Made by a program: the position numbers and the translations under genes. This document shows positions 11,161 through 22,517 of a DNA stretch of 64,000 bases, piece by piece (position 1 is the stretch's first letter; every line of letters starts with the position of its first letter). The notes below the pieces were generated by a model, which was not told the DNA's origin, ran no database searches, and worked only from the letters and a program-made list of their open reading frames with translations. This DNA is from Xylogone sp. PMI_703. Its lineage: Eukaryota > Ascomycota > Leotiomycetes. The stretch covers positions 1,736,001-1,800,000 of the forward strand of contig JAJTUQ010000005.1 in NCBI GenBank assembly GCA_021399445.1, read 5' to 3'.

Positions 11161-11946
11161 ATGAAGACTATCTCCTCCGTTGCTGTTTTGGCATCTCTTG
11201 CCTATGAGGCCTTTTCTTTGCCCATTGAGCCCGTTGGAACTGCCAATGGTGTTACCAAGCATGTCTTCAGAGGCGAGGAGGGTGAGAACCCTGCTCCACT
11301 TCTCTATGGGTATGGAAAACGCGAGGATGGAGAGACACCTGCTCCTCTCCTCTATGGCTACGGAAAGCGCGAGGAGAATGTAGATGGAGAGAACCCAGTG
11401 CCTCTTCTATACGGCTACGGCAAGCGCGAAGAGGGTGAGAAGCCAGCTCCTCTTCTTTATGGTTATGGCAAACGTGAAGATGGAGAGACTCCTGCGCCAC
11501 TTCTTTATGGTTATGGAAAGCGTGAGGAAGAGGGAGAAAACCCTGCTCCACTCCTTTACGGCTACGGAAAGCGCGAGGAGGAAGAGACTCCGGTCCCTCT
11601 GTTGTATGGCTATGGCAAGCGTGAGGACAGTGCAGAGGACGAGAATCCAGTTCCCCTGCTTTATGGCTATGGAAAACGTGAAGGAAGTTCGGATGGAGAA
11701 ACGCCGGCTCCACTTCTCTATGGTTATGGAAAACGTGAGGAGGGTGAGAAGCCAGCCCCTCTTCTTTATGGCTACGGTAAACGTGAAGAGGGAGAGACTC
11801 CAGCTCCGCTTCTTTACGGTTATGGTAAGCGTGAGGAAGGTGCTGAAGGAGAGAACCCTGAACCTCTCCTCTATGGGTACGGCAAGCGTGAGGATGGCAA
11901 GGCCCCAGAACCTCTCCTTTACGGCTATGGCAAACGTGAGGAATAA
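11161..11946 (+). CDS. Dikaritin-type RiPP precursor with 13 Kex2-bounded LLYGYG cores
   Basis: A single exon encodes 261 residues. It opens with a signal peptide (about residues 1-19, MKTISSVAVLASLAYEAFS) and a short leader, so the product enters the secretory pathway. From residue 41 to the end there are 13 repeats of the form acidic linker - x-P-(A/V/E)-P - LLYGYG - KR. Every copy ends in Lys-Arg, the Kex2 protease site, and the LLYGYG hexapeptide is identical in all 13. Only the linker changes: the residue between the prolines is Ala in 8, Val in 3 and Glu in 2. This architecture matches UstA-type precursors. The nearby UstYa oxidase supports cyclisation through the tyrosines. It is unlike a mating pheromone, because it has no Trp or Cys core. 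The N-terminal edge of the mature core is unknown; the Pro residues may belong to it. I do not recognise this core sequence among dikaritins that I know. Confidence 0.9.
   Translation: MKTISSVAVLASLAYEAFSLPIEPVGTANGVTKHVFRGEEGENPAPLLYGYGKREDGETPAPLLYGYGKREENVDGENPVPLLYGYGKREEGEKPAPLLYGYGKREDGETPAPLLYGYGKREEEGENPAPLLYGYGKREEEETPVPLLYGYGKREDSAEDENPVPLLYGYGKREGSSDGETPAPLLYGYGKREEGEKPAPLLYGYGKREEGETPAPLLYGYGKREEGAEGENPEPLLYGYGKREDGKAPEPLLYGYGKREE
11281..11943 (+). repeat. Tandem coding repeat array (13 units)
   Basis: Thirteen imperfect in-frame units of roughly 42-57 bp encode the LLYGYG-KR repeats. Third codon positions vary freely between units (Tyr as TAT or TAC, Gly as GGT, GGC or GGA, Arg as CGC or CGT), while the core amino acids never change. 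The same repeats make long antisense and frame-shifted open frames here, which are not genes. Confidence 0.92.
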
Positions 11947-12596
11947 ACTGGTAAGCGCTTCAATTTACAATTTTAGCACATAGGACCATAACTCGCTGAC
12001 TTAGAGCCTTAGATTTGATTTCAGGAAGTATAACAAGAGGAGTGGATGAATGACATTATGAATAAGTCAACAAGATTGTGGGCCAGGAGCTCTGGGTTAT
12101 AAGAGAATATATTTAGATTCAGGAATAACGTTACAGAACTGAGAAGTCTTTTTTTGTAAGATCTTGATGTGCATGCAAACGGGGACTACTGTCCTTTCAT
12201 TGTGATTCCGTATTTAGTGCTTTCTTATGGTCCTCTCGTAAATTAGTACTTGCTGTGTGATAGCAAATGTCGTAGAGGTGCAAAGTTAAAGGGCTAATAT
12301 AATGTGCAGCTTAATAAGAGTTTTACTAGATAAGATTTAGGCACATGCATATGCGGTGATAAATCTACAACCTAGTGCTCATGAAAGCATCTATTCAATC
12401 TCAGAATCTCCCTGTCCTCCTTGTAAGAGTCGCAACATTTAAGTTATGAGCTGAAGAGATATACAAAAAGAGACTACCTAATTAAAGGTTAGAGGTACAA
12501 AAGCAGGTGGGTGGATGTAGAAGGGCTGCAAACGCTGAAATGCTCCTTCTACTTCTATACAGGCTATAGAGCATAAAATAGGTCTCTTCTCTGATA
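11947..12596. other. Convergent intergenic region, no gene seen
   Basis: This lies between the precursor stop codon and the 3' end of the reductase gene. It is AT-rich, with no recognised feature. Confidence 0.5.
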
Positions 12597-13611
12597 TCAA
12601 GTACTTGCACCAGGGCACCACTCAATAAGTTTTCCTTCCTTCCAGAATCCTCCTGTAAAATCTCCAATATCACCTAAAGCAAGAAAGACAGGCGTCTGTG
12701 CACCCTCATCCACAGTCGAAATCCCATGTCCCTTTGTCATATCCGTGTTGACAAAGCCTGGGCAACAGGCATTTATTAACACTGTGGTTCCATTATTTTT
12801 ATTTTCCTTTGCTATGGCTTTAGTAAATGCAATCTCGCCTGCTTTGCTTACAGCGTAAGCGTACGAGGCACCTGGCCATCCTTCTTGCTTTTCTCTCTCT
12901 GCTAGCGAATCGGCTGTAAACTTCTCCATCAAGGATACGCATGCTTCTATAGACGTCTTTGAAGCTTCGATAAAGGATTGCTTTAGGGACTCTGAGTATA
13001 GTGTCAACTGGCCATCTGAAGAAGCCACGTTGACCAGCCTTCCTCCTGGGCGCATCAATGGAAGAATGGCCGTCGTTGTCATAGAAGTCCCATAGTAATT
13101 TGTCCTAAGTACAGTTTTAACAATATCGATATCTATTATCTCTTGTCAATACCTTATCTTTCATGAATCTTGGTGGGTGCTCTTTAACAACTTACCGAGA
13201 CTTTCCGCAAAAATACCTGCATTATTGATCAAGATATCAATTCCACCTGGATGCTCCTTCCTTATCAGGCCCTTAAAACTCTGAATACTACTTTCCTCGC
13301 TGATATCCAAAGCGTTGAAGGTAATTGTGGTTAAACCTCCGTCTTGCGAAAGAGCTTTCACAGCTTTAAGTTGTGGGTCAGAGACGAGTGTCTTAACAGC
13401 TTCCTTGCCACGGGCTAGAGAGCGAGCAGTTAAATAGATGAGAAGCGGTCCTGAATTGAAGGATGAATCGGGATACTGAAGTGCCAGGTTTCGTACTGTT
13501 GAAGGTGTTAGAATTCCGATAACTACGACGGATGGGCGGTTATCTACCAATCGCCAGGCCAATCCCTTTGTTAGCACCTGTTACTACAGCGATTCTTGAA
13601 TAAATGGTCAT
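12597..13611 (-). CDS. Short-chain dehydrogenase/reductase (carbonyl reductase-like)
   Basis: Three exons (13548-13611, 13196-13495, 12597-13132) give 299 residues, with every splice in phase. The NAD(P)-binding glycine motif is VTGANKGIGLAI at the N-terminus. NNAG appears as ILINNAGIFAES, followed by the conserved TNYYGT. The catalytic set is Ser in NVASSDG, then YAYAVSKAG giving the YxxxK pair, and the PGFVNTDMT stretch follows. This matches carbonyl reductase (CBR1-type) enzymes, which use NADPH to reduce ketones or aldehydes. It lies between the RiPP precursor and the P450, so it could tailor either product, or neither. No membrane segment is seen. Confidence 0.88.
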
Positions 13612-14530
13612 GGTTTCTTCTCTTTTATATCTATCAATATCGCAGAGTGAGAGAGAATAAGTAGGGAAGTGGCTGCTATTTATGCAGATATCACTCAACG
13701 CCGCAACCTTACCTAAAACGTTCAGCACTGCTTGTCCAAGATTTACAGGCCTTCATAACCAGCGAATGGAGAAACTGCCTCTCAGCAATGTAACTCACCT
13801 AAAATCAAAGTCTCCTTAGCCACCTCAACTAGGTATTTTGCGGGTGCAATAGATACTCTACGCCCTTTTAAACTAGTCTACCAGTTGCTGTACCAGGGCC
13901 TGTTTGGCTGGAAGTGTTTCGCTTTCGATGAGAATCGAGTCGCCTCTTTATGGTCATATTGTTACATGGATGTGAAACTGGTGTTTACTGAAATCGGGTT
14001 CCGTGATGCGAACTTTAGTGGGCCTTGGTTCGAGACATACTTCGTTTCCATATTTAGACAATAAATGGGAACCATAACAAAAAGGCTTGTTCAAAGTTAG
14101 CCTGAACACCACAGGGAAGCCATCTAGTAAATGCACAGGCTTATAACCATACTAGAGTTTGCTAGATTCAAGGTCTATAAGTTAATTTGTTCGCCACGTT
14201 TGGCGGCAGAGGCGTGAACGTTAGCAACATTTAACTTATTGCTAAAATCATTATTCTATTAATACCTCATCTAAAGAATAGTTCATGGGAATTACTGAAG
14301 GCAGAAGTGAAATGAACGAGTGCTTGCTAGTTATCTGAAGATCAGATAGACCAGAAACATGATATGAAATTGCTCTTCGATGCATAATGTTATTAGGGTA
14401 CGTATCTAAAGCCAAGTACGAAATTACCCATTCTCGCCCGCATTTGTGTCCTTATATATCTCCAAGTTCCATCGTAATTCAGAAGTAATACTGTAACTGA
14501 TCATAGGTGCAGCACACATGATCCTCCAAC
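13612..14530. other. Intergenic, no gene seen
   Basis: This lies between the 5' end of the reductase gene and the 3' end of the P450 gene, both on the minus strand. No supported feature was found. Confidence 0.5.
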
Positions 14531-16404
14531 TTATATTATCCTAACCCTAACGCCTTTGCTTTCTCGTCTAGGCTGCCCTATAATCTCATCGTGATCATAC
14601 TCAATATCTTCTTTAGTTGTTTCATACAATTGCATATGTGAAAGGACACGATGCACGAGCGCAGCCGTACAAATGTATAACTCGCAGTAAGCCAGCCTAA
14701 ATAGTTAAATCTAGTTGGTCAAAACACAGAGCGTTCGACTACTCACTGCATTCCTAAACATTGTCTACTACCCTTAGAGAATGTAAGAAGGTAGTTATCT
14801 AGCTCCCTTCTTCTCTTGTTATTCTCATCCAACCATCGCTCAGGCACAAATTCGGAGGGATTGGGGAAAATGGCTTCGTTCCTATGGATAATATATGCGG
14901 ACATCCCAACAGCATAACCTCGTGGGATCACGTAACTAATTTCGATGGGGTCAGACGTTCCTGGTGGTTTCCAGGCACCTTGGTAGAAGATGTCCTCATT
15001 TGTTGCAATACGTTGAAGACGACTTGGTGCACCGAAAATGTGCCGGAGAGTTTCAAGTATTACGGCAGTAAGATAAGGCAACTGCTCGAGCATTTCCCAG
15101 CTTGGTAAACTCGTAGCATCTGGCACTGCATTCGAAATTTCCGCCTTGAGCTTGTTGAACACTGATGGGTTATCAAGCAGATGATATGTGATAGTTGTCA
15201 GTGTCATTGCAGTAATATCAGTGCCTGCAAGCATCAGCGTTTGAGCTTCAGCTGTAAGCCTCTTGGTTGATTTTTCCGACACTGGAAGATCAGATTGAAT
15301 CATTGATAAGAGAACCGTGGTGCTCTCTTTTGCTAGTTCAGCCTTGTCAATGCTTTTGATGCGATCAATTTCATGGGGTATTACTATCTGAGAACATTCA
15401 GTATTTGTACACAATTATAGGGGAACTTACCATCAACTCGTTCATAATTCTCGATAGGTCCTGGGAGAGCATTTTAAACAGCCACCTTCATAACATTAGA
15501 TGTAAGCTTCCAAAACTTCCTTAGTTATACTCACAGAGGTACTAAGTGCAGAGTATGTCTTAGCAAAACAAAATGCCTCAACCTATGAACCAGCAGTCCT
15601 AAATGGTTCAATGATGCGTAATAATTAGCGTCCCAACCTGGCTGGTCTAGGAAGGTGGTGCTCCGACCAAAGAGATAGCCGGTTGTAATATCGGTAGTAA
15701 AGTCAGTGAATGCTTTTACTACCTCGAGAGGTGCTTGTCCCTTATCTGCCAAAAGCTTGTCACATAGCTTCTGTGCATTCTGATGAACTAAGCCTTGTAG
15801 CTTAGACACTTGACTTCTAGAGAAGAACTTAACTAGGGCCGATCGTCGATTACGGTGGATGCTGTGATTCTCTGTAAAAGCAGTGGACTTGATATTATGT
15901 CAGATGTGGATCTTGTGATCTTGGGTGAGAGGACACACAGAATGAAGACTGCTTTGGTCAGTAGCGACTAGAAAAGGCATTATGGGAATAAAGTCTACCT
16001 TATTGGAAAACCCGCAATATAATGATAGGACTTATTCCGAGGCCTCGCTGTTGGTGAATATACTTCACTAATAAAGTTTGGGTCGCTACAATGTAGTTCA
16101 TTTGGATTGATCCGAATTAGAGGGCCTAGTGCAGTCAGAAGCATGGAATATTTAACAGCAATATTGATTACTCATCGTATATCTCATGAAGCCTTGCAAT
16201 TTCAAACGTATACTTTCCATTAAGTACATAATCAAACCACATCTCATAGATATAAGAAGCACCTGCAACTCTTGGGCCAGGGAATTTAGCGAGAGGGTGT
16301 AGAGTCAGCCTGTAGATTGAGACGAGAAATTCATAGAGACCAAGCGCCAGTACAGCGTACGTAGCACACTGCCACACAGGGCCATAGCTCCAGCTGCCTA
16401 ACAT
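14531..16404 (-). pseudogene. Cytochrome P450, probably disrupted near exon 2
   Basis: The gene has six apparent exons: 16172-16404, about 15999-16125, 15535-15887, 15431-15485, 14747-15387 and 14531-14696. The N-terminus has a membrane anchor and the proline hinge FPGPR. Later parts carry the P450 hallmarks: I-helix LAGTDITAMT, ExxR as LETLRH, FVPERWLD, and heme loop FSKGSRQCLG whose Cys is the heme ligand. With canonical splice sites the exons total 525 codons, yet exon 2 is then read in the wrong frame and meets TGA at its tenth codon. Its conserved reading (GPLIRINPNELHC) needs a different frame at both joins. So the enzyme is either broken or spliced in a way I cannot see. It is divergent from the terpene synthase, a common pairing in sesquiterpene clusters. 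Confidence 0.65.
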
Positions 16405-18803
16405 TATAGAATAAAATACTGAAAGTGAATTAAGTAAATCGAATGAATTCTTTGGTTTGGTTGAAATAATAGAAGTCCCGCTTCTTCAGAACCTACTAGC
16501 TCTGCCAACTTATATATAGGGTATTGACTGCCTCCTGTGAGATTTCAGCCTAAGAACAGCTGCAGGGCGTAGCCACCTACGTACCTTTCTTTATATCGCA
16601 TAATTTTCATTGGTTATGGTGACATCTGGGTACATCAGTTCTGTATGTGACAATACTGAGCTCTAGAATCATCTTCCTGCTCTGGATGAAACATCCCAAA
16701 TCATCTTTCAGGGCTGTCAGTCATTGCTGGCAGCCAGAATGTACCAACCATAAAATGGCATTTACAGTCATGATAATAGAGGAAAGATATTGCCACGATC
16801 AGATAAAGTGCAACCCAGCTCCTAGAGGACATTGGGCTAGAACTTACTAGCTATAAACTATCAATTTTACTTTTAAGTTGGACGCTCTCTAATTATTACC
16901 TTCTATGGGATAGTTCTACTAATCTTTCTCTTGGATTCTGTATCGTCTATGAGGTAATTTTAAACCCTGGGGCCGTCCAGCCTCATCCGTCACATCCTGA
17001 AGCCAGGTTGTTACACAAACCCAAATATTCAGCCGTAGTCAACTTACCCCTCCTAAGCCCCCTTTGAGCGCTTATCCTTATGTGAAAGTGCTTGCATTTT
17101 GATACAAGCCAATCACAGAGTACTATGGACTTTTCACACAGCACTCAAGTTTGAACGAATGTGACTATCCACACACAGGCCGAGACAGCAGCAAGAATCC
17201 TTTCAAATATTAGTTGCTGTAAGTGATGGGATGCGTACTACTTTGATAATCAGTCCAGTAATCAATAATCAGTTGCGAGGCGTAATCATTATGAATACAC
17301 GGGAATACAACCAATGATCTTATGTGGTTGAGCCAAGATCAGCATATTTTTGAAATTCATCCTTCGGATTCTCGGTGCCAACATGGATATATACGTCAGA
17401 GTTCTTGGGGCTACTGCTAGTTTTCAATGTAACCCCATTGGCATTTCTGTGTTTACACAAGAGAACGTGATCTACTACAGCGCCCAGGTTTATTTACCTT
17501 AGAGACGCCATATACCGCATCCTAATATACTAGTGTCACTCTGTAGAGTATATACAACCTACACCCTATTTGTATGTTAATACACCTCATAGGGTGGCAA
17601 CATTAGGTCTGGCTTTGCCGTGTATCTCTAGAATTATACATCAGATATTCTCTGTGCGTGCATCAAACTCCACAAAAATTCTACCAGTAATCGATGACGC
17701 TTATTGGTTGTAGTCTGTTGGCTTATACTCTCAAAGTGAGGCATCCCCATTATCATCAGTGGGGCGTCCTAACAATCAAATAAGGGAGTTGGGTCTCAGA
17801 ACAAAAGGAGAACTCCAGTTGAACTGGCTGCTTATACCCCCGTATATCTATGTTCTGACAGAGGGACTATATTATCTTCAGAGCACTCACACCAGTCTTA
17901 ACCGGCTGAACCTACAGGGTTTCACTGCATGAGAGGTAGTCTACTTAACTTGCGGCGACATCTTGGGCGTTTAGCAGTTATGAAATGACTTTGCATAAGG
18001 TTAAACAAAAACCCAATTCTATCTAACCCAAATCCACAGGTGTATTGATTATAGAACCCCTAGACTATGATTACTCTCACCATCTGACGGTATTGTATGC
18101 TGGAAGTTGCTCCTTTTGTGATTCAGTCAAGATTTGTAATAGTAAACCATTAAATGCAATTGAAGCTGGTTAAAGGAGTGGTGGTATCCGCACTAGTGAT
18201 TGATCGACAAGCGGATTTAGGTTAAGTGGAAATGGATTTATTTAGGCCTTATAAAACATAGATTATGCAGCTGGGTCCATAAATCATTTCTCGAACCAAC
18301 CAAGCAAGCTAGCCTAAGTAGCATTAAATGAGTCTATATTAATGTAGTACTTGATTAGAAATTACCATTACAAGTTCAGCATCTAACTTGGCATGAGAGA
18401 CGGTTTATCCTAGTATGCCCTGTTGGCTGTTGGTCATATGTGAAGGGACTAATACTCAATGGACCCAATGCTTTCCTCGAAATATTTATAAGTTTACGAT
18501 TAGCTGGATTACTTTGGGACTATATTCATTGGTGTCCGTTTGAAAATTTTAAACTTTAAGAAGACATTATCTGTCAGGTGATGAGAACCATTATGGCTAG
18601 TATGGCTAACTGGGACAGCTCAACCACTAAAATCTGAATAGTAAAGGCTTTGTGCCTATAAAGAGAGTAGTTCCCGCCTGTAATTCCTGAGTTGAATTCT
18701 AGTTATCAATACACTGTTATCTCGCTGAGCAACCGTAGTGTGTCATTCTAGCCGCATCCTGATCCTCCTCCACTCTGTGTAACGAACACCCTTGACGTTA
18801 TCC
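16405..18803. promoter_or_regulatory. Long divergent region between P450 and terpene synthase
   Basis: This 2.4-kb AT-rich stretch separates the two divergent genes. I see no supported gene in it. It must carry both promoters and may hold decayed sequence that I cannot identify. Confidence 0.4.
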
Positions 18804-20030
18804 ATGGAAGAAACAATTTCCAGATATAATCAGATCAAACCCATTCCTAAAAAATGCAACAATGAAACCACTGAGATTCTGCCACCAGATATGTTCAAGT
18901 CATTTATGAAAGACGAACCACGCCTCCATCCTAGTTATGCAGCTGTTAAAGCTGACTCCGAGAGCTGGATAATTGAGTTAGTATAACCTTAGGCAAATTC
19001 AAGAGAAAATATCTATATTTACCTATACGTCAGGTTTTGTTCACTATCCGCAAAAGCTGCAGAAAAAGTCAGACAGTGCGATTTTACATATTACTGTGCC
19101 ATTGTATACCAAGATGCGCCAATTGAAAAATTTCGTGTTGTAGTTAATTGGGGGAACTGGGTGTTTCCATTCGACGACAGTGAGCATTTCAATACATTAT
19201 TTTGATTGTCAGGAGTTTAAATTAACAATTCGTAGTGTTTGATGAAGGGGAACTAAGAGATAATCCCAAGGCTGCTCGGGATATGATGGATTGCCTCATG
19301 AGCAAGATGCTTAACTTACCATACCATGGTGAAAAACCGAAGTTAGTACAAGCTCATGATGTTATCTTTGAAAGGCTGTGTGAGGTAACGTAGTAAAGAA
19401 TTACACATCAACGAAACAATTGGCTAACCCCGAGACAGATGTCGTCGCCAGCTACTATACAGCGATACATCGGAGCAATGGCTGACTACTGTGACAACGT
19501 GCTCAAGCAAGTCGATGGTTTCACAGAAGGCGCCGTCCCTAAGCTTGATGATATGCTTAAAGTACGCAGCCGCTCTATCGCCGCTTGGGTAATGTATGTT
19601 ATGATTGAATACGCTCATGACTTAGATATTCCGGGTCGTATTTCAACATGCGGTTATAAAGGAGCTCGAGATTATAGTTTTCAAAATGATTGCAATGTTA
19701 GACTACCTACTAATGTTCAACCAGACTATTTACTAACAATTTATACTCTTCTACAGTGTCAACGATATTGTATCGTATCTCAAGGAGGAGGAAGATGGTG
19801 TACCACACAACATGGTAGCTGTGTGCCGTATGCATGGCCTTTCGCCGCAAAAAGCGTTCGACGCTGTAGAAACTTTACTAGATTCCCAGTTAGCAGAATG
19901 GGACCGCACCCTTGGCCAGATTCCTACATGGGGAAGCAAGATTGATTCACACGTGGATATATACATTGAGGGTATCCGCAATATGGCACGCGCGAATCTA
20001 CAATCAAGGCAAGTCCAAATGCCTAGCTAA
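18804..20030 (+). pseudogene. Class I terpene synthase (sesquiterpene cyclase-like) with a +1 frameshift
   Basis: Five exons (18804-18976, 19034-19179, 19236-19384, 19439-19696, 19757-20030) total 1000 nt, one base more than a whole number of codons. The aspartate-rich metal motif spans an intron: WVFPFDD joins MFDEG to give DDMFD. The second metal motif is VNDIVSYLKEE (the N-D-x-x-S-x-x-K-E pattern). Length, about 332 residues once the extra base is discounted, fits fungal sesquiterpene synthases, which cyclise farnesyl diphosphate. In exon 4 the reading frame changes at a GGG run (19633-19635): upstream is EYAHDLDIP, and downstream the family reading resumes one base over as FQHAVIKELE. As given, the gene would not make the second motif. 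It may be a pseudogene or carry a sequencing error. Confidence 0.8.
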
Positions 20031-21016
20031 TTATTAGGAAATATTGACTCCTTCATAGCTTGAGAGTGGAACGCTACTTTGGTAAAAATGCTGCCAAAAT
20101 AAGACGGACCAGAAGAAGGAGCGTACTTGTGAATCCACCTTATTTTAAAAATTTGTAAAGACGGTGTATACTTAGTTCCTAATTACAACTTGTTGCTTCA
20201 ATCACTACAAATATGTATGAACTATCGCAGTTATGTCATGCTCATTTTCTCCAATATCAATAAATTGTTGTGCACTTAAATAAAACCGCAGTGTGGTAAT
20301 AAACTAAGCTTTGAAGTTCAATTTCAGCGTCAGGACTACGTTTAATAGACGCGTCTAGTGGAGATCTGATGATCTTAGGGGTGCTATAATCTGCAAGGGA
20401 CTGTAACTGGCCCTCATAATTATAACTATATTCTTAAGCAATCTGGAGGCTATATAGAAAAGCGAGAATGAGTGAGCCGAGGAACAAGCTATGTAAATTG
20501 ATATAATTCTATTGTGATCTGAGGATAATAAATTGACTCCTTGTGCCTGGTTTAGTCCTATAAAGATTTGGTACCCTTTGTCCTCTTTGACCCTCACCGG
20601 AATTTCATAGTGTGGGGTTGCTTGATGACTGCTCACGAATTTATTGGGTATAACCTTATTCACAAAGATTCGTGTGAATAAACGACGCGAAATCGTCAAG
20701 CTCCGTTTCGGCCACAACTACTTGCAAAATCGAACGATATGGGTCTGGATTATCAGAAGTATTACATAGCATAAGATGAGAAGGATTTAACATAAATGGT
20801 TGGATAGTTGACTTCTGGCGTCGTGTGGCGGAGGTCGTGAAAAAGATGGGCTTCCTCGGAGGAGCTGGATTGTTGTGCAGGAGTTTGTTCATTGATGGAC
20901 CCATTATGCTCGTCGATATTTTCTTTAGTATATCCTTACATCAGTCATATATACATTGCGAACTAGGTGGCGATATGGCTCACGTTGAATGGGCAGGCAA
21001 GTCTGATTGTGATCCT

Positions 21017-21268
21017 TCATTTGTCTCTCCTGAGACGACCACCGCATTTCGTGCATTTTTCTTTACCATCATTATGTATATTATGAATATGGCGCTCCAT
21101 ATCTTGCTTTCTTTTGGCGCTTGTATTACACAATTCCTCTTTGCAGACAAGTCGTCCATTATGATCATCTTGCAGATGGCGTCGGAGACTGCCTTTATCA
21201 TCGAAGGACTGGAGACATCCCCTCACGTCACGGGGGTACTGAGGATACAGTCTTGGGATGTTGCTCAT
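21017..21268 (-). pseudogene. C2H2 zinc-finger protein fragment
   Basis: An 83-residue frame shows zinc-finger spacing: CLQSFDDKGSLRRHLQDDH, then CKEELCNTS...MERHIHNIH (Cys-x4-Cys ... His-x4-His), then CTKCGGRLRRDK, which stops before any third His pair. It resembles part of a fungal C2H2 transcription factor. No clear upstream or downstream exon completes it, so it is a remnant or an unresolved gene. It might once have regulated the adjacent cluster, but that is a guess. Confidence 0.35.
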
Positions 21269-21668
21269 ATTTAATATTATAGCAGCTCAGGTGTGAGATA
21301 TTTTGCCAGTGAGGAGGCTAAAAATGGGTGGTGAGGAGTGCAGAGTGCGATGTGCAGAAAGATGATACTGATGCCATTGATGACGCTCATGATTGAAGAA
21401 CAAAAAACGAATAAACCAGTGCCCTTAAGCGCAAGTTCTGCCCCCAGGCGCGCCATTCTTCTAATTAGCTGTAAAATCGGCGAGAACAGGAATATGGTGG
21501 TGTGGTGATTTTTTAATGCGGTGACCATTCGGTGAAGTTCGATTTAGATACTACCCGACCACTCCTGGGAATCTTTTCCTCCCCAAAGCTTATTTGTCAA
21601 CGGCTGAAGAAGAAATCGAAGGAATGTACCTTCTCGCTTAATATATCTTGAGGCTACGTGTTGATTTT

Positions 21669-21686
21669 GGGGGGGGGGGGGGGGGG
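21669..21686 (+). repeat. Poly-G homopolymer (18 G)
   Basis: An uninterrupted run of 18 G is followed by A and four more G. It lies outside any supported gene. Such runs are prone to length error in sequencing. Confidence 0.9.
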
Positions 21687-22517
21687 AGGGGAAGTGATGG
21701 TATTTCATTAGGATGAGGACGTTGGATGTCGAATCGCGGTATGCGAGCATTTCCTCTCAAGCAGACTGTTTCCGACCTCTCCATTTTAAGAAAGCTGTGG
21801 GGGAAAGAGATATATGTCAAGTAGTGTCTGAAAAGAAGTAGAAGCGTCCGAGGCGCATGTTTCGCATGGCCCGTCACTATGTTGTATATATGAAGTTGGG
21901 GGTTGAAGCGGAGGAGTAAATGCTTGCCTACTGCGGCACCTAGCTCCATAGCGGGGGTCCAAGTGCGTGTATGAATTGAATGTTCGAGCCTCAACCGGCC
22001 GCACACCTCTAGAACTAGGCACCAACATATAGAAATATTCTCCAGCGCGAATCCTCATTGGTGGACTAAGATGTGGGGCGTACTGTACTGTACCTGTGAG
22101 CTGAATTTGGTTGACTGAGCTGAGTTTGAATACAACCCTCAAACTCAACTCGAACTCAAGAACTGTACATACTGGTAAATTATGTGTGCACTTAAGTATG
22201 CCCTCAGTTAGCTATTTTTTGCCTCATTTATAATACAATCATAAATAAATAGTTTTGTCCCATTTTATATTATGGTTTTGAGTAAATAACCTGAAATCAT
22301 CAATCAAATTTCAAAGTGACAAGGCCTGTCAGCACTCCATTTAGAGATTCAAGTGGTTTCGAATCTGAAATGTGAATTAGATTCAAGAAACTTAGATTAG
22401 AAATCAAGTTGCTACGTTCATCGTTTGTGTCCTATATATAAGGCATCAATGACTTCAACGCGTCGCGAAACGCGTTCCACAAGTCAATTTGTTTAACTAC
22501 ATCTCCAATCTTTCAAG

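Larger units (their letters stand above)
20031..22517. other. Intergenic with zinc-finger fragment and poly-G tract
   Basis: Apart from a C2H2 zinc-finger-like frame on the minus strand (21017-21268) and an 18-base G run, I see no supported gene in this 2.5 kb. It lies between the terpene synthase and PSF2, and may mark the edge of the accessory cluster. Confidence 0.45.

Noticed and set aside
11161..11946. Mating alpha-pheromone precursor
   Set aside because: KR-bounded repeats fit, but the core has no Trp, Cys or typical pheromone pattern, and a UstYa oxidase lies next door.
11267..11983. Long antisense and alternate-frame open frames over the RiPP precursor
   Set aside because: They arise from the in-frame DNA repeats and high coding bias of the precursor. 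They lack signal or domain features.
14531..14560. Telomere-like CCTAACCCTAACG at the P450 3' end
   Set aside because: Only two units are present, and they fall inside the last P450 codons (GVRVRII), so this is coding coincidence.
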